The notes beneath the pieces were generated by a model. That model worked only from the letters and a program-made list of their open reading frames with translations. It did no database searches and was not told where the DNA came from. This document shows positions 42,702 through 45,418 of a DNA stretch of 45,418 nucleotides, one piece after another. This stretch comes from Myxococcales bacterium UBA1203. GTDB taxonomy: Bacteria > Myxococcota > Myxococcia > Myxococcales > UBA5297. The stretch spans positions 49,751 to 95,168 of the forward strand of contig DBXV01000025.1 of the NCBI GenBank assembly GCA_002309695.1, given 5' to 3'. A program made the position numbers and the translations under genes. Each line of letters begins with the position of its first letter. Position 1 is the stretch's first letter.

Positions 42702-43913
42702 TCAGTCTTCTTCCGCGTCCTTCGACGAAAATGCCAGAAGCTCCAGCACCGCGCTGCACGAGCTCCCGGCCTTGGGCGTGTAGATGTCCTTCTGCCCGTT
42801 GGTCTCGATGAAGTGGACGTTCCTGAGCTCTCCCTCCATCAGGTTTTTGGACAGCGCCGTCAGCGTCATGGTCCCGGTATCGGCCATATAGGTCTTCATG
42901 GAGCCGTCGCTCATGGTCGCCTCGATGAGAACCGAGTGCTTTTCGCACGTGTCCGGGGCGGCCTGGCAGCTGTGCAGCTCGAAAGTGCCGGTTCCTTCTT
43001 CATAGGCCTCGATGAACAGATCGACGAAGGGCATCCCGCTGCCGGTATCCGGCAGAGCCATCGTCTCGTAGCAGTAGCCGCCGCCCTCGGTGGTCAGGCC
43101 ATAAATGTAGTCCGTCAGGTATTTGGCCGTCAGAACCTCGGGCACGTAGCACTCGGCCACATGCGCCGGCACCTCGGGCGGCTCGTAGGAAAAGTCCATC
43201 GAGGCGATGTGGGTGGTGCAGCCGCCCTCGACCTTCGTGGTGACGATGCTGTGGTTCGCCAACTCCGTCAGCCGAACCTCCGTCATCGCCACATTCTTCA
43301 GACTCCCCGCAATCCTCTGCGCGCTCACCTCGGTCAGCACGAGTGTCCCGGAAACCGGCATGTAGAACTTCTCCGAGGTCTCCGATTCGGCGGCGTCAAT
43401 CACCACGCAGTGAGTGCAGCTCGCGTAGTCCAGAGGCTCATCGGCCAGGTCGAACGTGCCCGTCTGAGACGCCATGGAATCCGCCGGATAAAGCTCCACC
43501 CACAGCGTCTGCGCGTGCCCCGAGGCGTATTCGTCGTAGGCCAGATACTCGTAGCTGGTCTCCTCGTCCCCGCTGGCCGGCGTGACTTTGTATTTGGCAA
43601 ATTTGTCGAACGAGACGGACGGCCATTCGCTGGGGACAAAGCAGGCGGACAGATGCTCCCCGTCGCCCTCGGGAACGGGCTTGGGAACAAATTCCTCTTC
43701 TTCACCCGCATCGCCTTCACCGGCGTCTCCGCCAATGCCCGCGTCGTCAGAAGGCCCGGCGTCCGCGCCGCCCGCGTCTTCCTCCGTCAGACCGGCATCC
43801 CAGCCGGCATCCGGTTCTTCGGGGCGCTCCTTTTTGTCTTTGCCGCCGCAGGCAAAGGACGCGGCCGCCAGGGCCGCCGACACACACAGCGATAACAGCG
43901 CGCTTCGTTTCAT
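42702..43913 (-). CDS. Lipoprotein with Asp/Ala/Gly-rich linker and duplicated beta domain
   Basis: The 403-residue protein has a lipoprotein signal (MKRSALLSLCVSAALAAASF, lipobox ending at FAC-GG). A linker of about 45 residues with repeated DAG triplets (GWDAGLTEEDAGGADAGPSD) follows, common in myxobacterial and bradymonad surface lipoproteins. The rest is two copies of one beta-rich domain: copy 1 about 115-235 (TGTFDLADEPLDYASCTHCV, GTLVLTEVSAQRIAGSLKNV) and copy 2 about 255-395 (TGTFELHSCQAAPDTCEKHS, GTMTLTALSKNLMEGELRNV). Each copy has two or more Cys residues in matching places, likely disulfides. The function is unknown; a surface or periplasmic binding role is likely. It has its own terminator and lies after clpX, separated by another terminator. 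Confidence 0.8.
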   Translation of the reverse strand: MKRSALLSLCVSAALAAASFACGGKDKKERPEEPDAGWDAGLTEEDAGGADAGPSDDAGIGGDAGEGDAGEEEEFVPKPVPEGDGEHLSACFVPSEWPSVSFDKFAKYKVTPASGDEETSYEYLAYDEYASGHAQTLWVELYPADSMASQTGTFDLADEPLDYASCTHCVVIDAAESETSEKFYMPVSGTLVLTEVSAQRIAGSLKNVAMTEVRLTELANHSIVTTKVEGGCTTHIASMDFSYEPPEVPAHVAECYVPEVLTAKYLTDYIYGLTTEGGGYCYETMALPDTGSGMPFVDLFIEAYEEGTGTFELHSCQAAPDTCEKHSVLIEATMSDGSMKTYMADTGTMTLTALSKNLMEGELRNVHFIETNGQKDIYTPKAGSSCSAVLELLAFSSKDAEED

Positions 43914-43991
43914 GTTCCGGTCTCCTGACGGGCAGACATCCGCTGCCCGAACTGCCTTTTAGGGAAAAACTGAACGAGGCCCTTCTCTGAC

Positions 43992-44023
43992 AAAACAAAG
44001 GGCCCTGAATTTTCAGGGCCCCG
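43992..44023 (-). terminator. Rho-independent terminator of clpX
   Basis: Minus-strand arms GGGCCCTGAA and TTCAGGGCCC form a 10-bp perfect stem around a very short loop and are followed by TTTGTTTTG. It lies about 38 bp after the clpX stop. Confidence 0.88.
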
Positions 44024-44060
44024 ACGTGGATTCCAGCTCCCGAAAGCCGGCGGCCTGCCG

Positions 44061-45338
44061 TCACGCGGATTTCTTTTCCTTGCTGAACGTCAGCGTTGGC
44101 TTCTCGTGCCGAAGGACGACGCCCTCGGTGATTTTGCACTCGCGAATCCCCTCCCGGTAGGGAACGTCGTACATGATGTCGAGCATGACGGCTTCCATCA
44201 CGGCCCGCAGCCCGCGCGCTCCGCCGTTCCGCCGCATGGCCTCCCGGGCGACCGCGCGCAGCGCATCCCGCGTAAACGAGAGCTTCACGTTCTCCATGCC
44301 GAACATCTTCTGGTACTGCTTCACCAGAGCGTTCTTGGGCTCGGTCAGGATGTGCACCAGGTCGTCCTCAGTCAGATCGCTGAGTGTGGTGATGACGGGC
44401 AGGCGGCCGACGAACTCGGGAATCATCCCAAACTTGATGACGTCCTGCGGCTCCACGTGGCGCAGAAGCTCCCCGACGGAACGCTCTTCCCGCCGCTCAA
44501 TTTCGGCACCAAAGCCCAGCCCCTTGACCCCCTCCCGGCGGCGAATGCCGGTCTCGATGCCGTGAAACGAGCCGCCGCAGATGAAGAGGATGTCCGAGGT
44601 GTCCACCTGCACAAATTCCTGCTGGGAAAATTTGCGCCCGCCGCGCGGAGAGACGTTGGCCTTTGTCCCCTCGACGATTTTGAGAAGCGCCTGCTGCACG
44701 CCCTCGCCGCCCACGTCGCGCACCGAAGAGGATTCACCCTTGCGCGAAACCTTATCGATTTCGTCGATGTAAACGATGCCGCGGCTGCACTTCTCCACAT
44801 CGAAATCGGCGTTCTGCAAAAGGCTCTGGATGATGTTCTCAACGTCCTCGCCCACGTAGCCCGCCTCGGTCAGGCTGGTGGCATCCGCGATGGCAAAGGG
44901 CACGTTGAGAAATTTGGCCAGCGACCTGGCCAGAAGCGTCTTGCCGCTGCCGGTGGGGCCGATGAGCAGAACATTCGATTTCTGAAGCTCCACCGTCTCG
45001 GCCGGACGCGCGGCGTCCCTGCCGCCCTCGGCGCGAATCAGGCGCTTATGCCAGATGCGCTTGTAGTGGTTGTAAACGGCGACGGAGAGCACCCGCTTGG
45101 CCCTGTCCTGCCCCACCACGTAGCCATCCAGAAATTCCTTAATCTGCACGGGCGTCGGCAGATCGGGGGCAGGCTCCTCATTCAGCCGCGCTTCCTCCCG
45201 AAGCATTTCCATGCACTGCCGGATGCATTCGTCACAGATGTAAACGGTCGGCCCGGCGATGAGCTTGCGGACCTCCTGCTGCTTCTTGCCGCAGAAGGAA
45301 CACGCCAGAACCACTTGTTTATCAGCCTTCCCACTCAC
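44061..45338 (-). CDS. clpX: ATP-dependent protease ATP-binding subunit ClpX
   Basis: The GTG start has GGAGG about 8 nt upstream. The 425-residue length is typical. Residues 10-45 are the zinc-binding domain with Cys pairs in ACSFCGKK and YICDECIRQC, which bind adaptors and substrates. The AAA+ part has Walker A LIGPTGSGKTLLARSLAKFL (about 128-147), pore loop 1 TEAGYVGEDVENII, Walker B GIVYIDEIDKVSRK, and sensor/arginine regions in MIPEFVGRLPVI and REAMRRNGGARGLRAVMEAV. ClpX unfolds tagged proteins and feeds them to ClpP. The IGF-type ClpP loop is here GLGFGAEIERR, about residue 275. No clpP is within the window, though one may lie just beyond the right edge. Confidence 0.98.
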   Translation of the reverse strand: MSGKADKQVVLACSFCGKKQQEVRKLIAGPTVYICDECIRQCMEMLREEARLNEEPAPDLPTPVQIKEFLDGYVVGQDRAKRVLSVAVYNHYKRIWHKRLIRAEGGRDAARPAETVELQKSNVLLIGPTGSGKTLLARSLAKFLNVPFAIADATSLTEAGYVGEDVENIIQSLLQNADFDVEKCSRGIVYIDEIDKVSRKGESSSVRDVGGEGVQQALLKIVEGTKANVSPRGGRKFSQQEFVQVDTSDILFICGGSFHGIETGIRRREGVKGLGFGAEIERREERSVGELLRHVEPQDVIKFGMIPEFVGRLPVITTLSDLTEDDLVHILTEPKNALVKQYQKMFGMENVKLSFTRDALRAVAREAMRRNGGARGLRAVMEAVMLDIMYDVPYREGIRECKITEGVVLRHEKPTLTFSKEKKSA

Positions 45339-45418
45339 GCTTCTGCCTCCAGTGCCGTCCTGTGCTGCGCGCCGCGGTCCTCCTGAATGAAGGTGCTCCT
45401 CGCAGGACCCCCCCCCCG
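45335..45418 (-). CDS. Possible 3' end of a gene upstream of clpX
   Basis: A minus-strand frame runs in from the window edge and ends at a TGA that overlaps the clpX GTG (GTGA), as in translationally coupled genes. The visible 23-27 codons end in TFIQEDRGAQHRTALEAEA. I do not recognise this as the C terminus of ClpP or trigger factor. The edge itself is a run of nine C, which could hide an indel. Low confidence. Confidence 0.3.
   Translation of the reverse strand, partial: RGGGPARSTFIQEDRGAQHRTALEAEA

Noticed and set aside
45403..45418. Run of nine C at the right edge of the window
   Set aside because: Probably a sequencing or assembly edge effect; nothing biological can be claimed from it.
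1..45418. CRISPR arrays, insertion sequences, prophage, rRNA
   Set aside because: No spaced direct repeats, transposase-like proteins, phage genes or rRNA segments were found on either strand.

Overview
The window is about 45.4 kb of gene-dense DNA with strongly G/C-biased third codon positions. The gene content points to a deltaproteobacterial-type Gram-negative, most likely Myxococcota or a close relative such as Bradymonadota. The evidence is a giant Ser/Thr kinase with WD40 repeats, FHA/TonB chimeras and TPR lipoproteins in the order of the Myxococcus glt cluster, Asp-Ala-Gly-rich linkers behind lipoprotein signals, a PEGA-domain protein and an RdgC-like gene pair. No transposon, prophage, CRISPR array or rRNA was seen, so this looks like ordinary chromosome.

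Left part (1-9690): the 3' end of an ion transporter overlaps an MCE (MlaD-type) protein with a long C-terminal region. A sugar-phosphate nucleotidyltransferase follows. On the minus strand lie an RdgC-like protein with a partner carrying an FLTWLLW motif, a secreted PEGA protein, and an aminopeptidase P with a histone-H1-like Lys/Ala tail. A radical SAM protein of the spore photoproduct lyase-like type runs divergently from the aminopeptidase.

B12 block (9687-15427): a promoter, a cobalamin riboswitch, then btuB, a beta-propeller lipoprotein, btuF and btuC. The ATPase BtuD is absent. The propeller lipoprotein next to btuB resembles the BtuG arrangement of Bacteroides and is the most interesting candidate system here. 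A second promoter follows, then a 1311-residue kinase with 14 WD40 blades (two predicted seven-bladed propellers), truA and two small exported proteins.

Middle (21981-30844, minus strand): tRNA-Leu(CAG), a NAD synthetase whose glutaminase domain has lost its catalytic Cys and Lys, PBP1A, a CpoB/YbgF-like coiled-coil TPR lipoprotein, a small membrane protein and a GT39-type glycosyltransferase.

Right part (30921-45418, minus strand): gltG-, gltF-, gltE- and gltD-like genes form an envelope-spanning module. Next come a short basic protein of unknown function with a strong-looking promoter and stacked terminators, an AT-richer gene-free stretch of about 700 bp, a HelD-like RNA-polymerase-recycling ATPase, a lipoprotein with a duplicated domain, and clpX.

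Five promoters identified by eye share the form TTGnnn-N16/17-TA(A/G)(A/G)(G/A)G. This gives a provisional housekeeping promoter consensus for the organism, with a sixth, weaker match upstream of the gltD-like gene. Rho-independent terminators are frequent and strong, and separate most transcription units on the minus strand.
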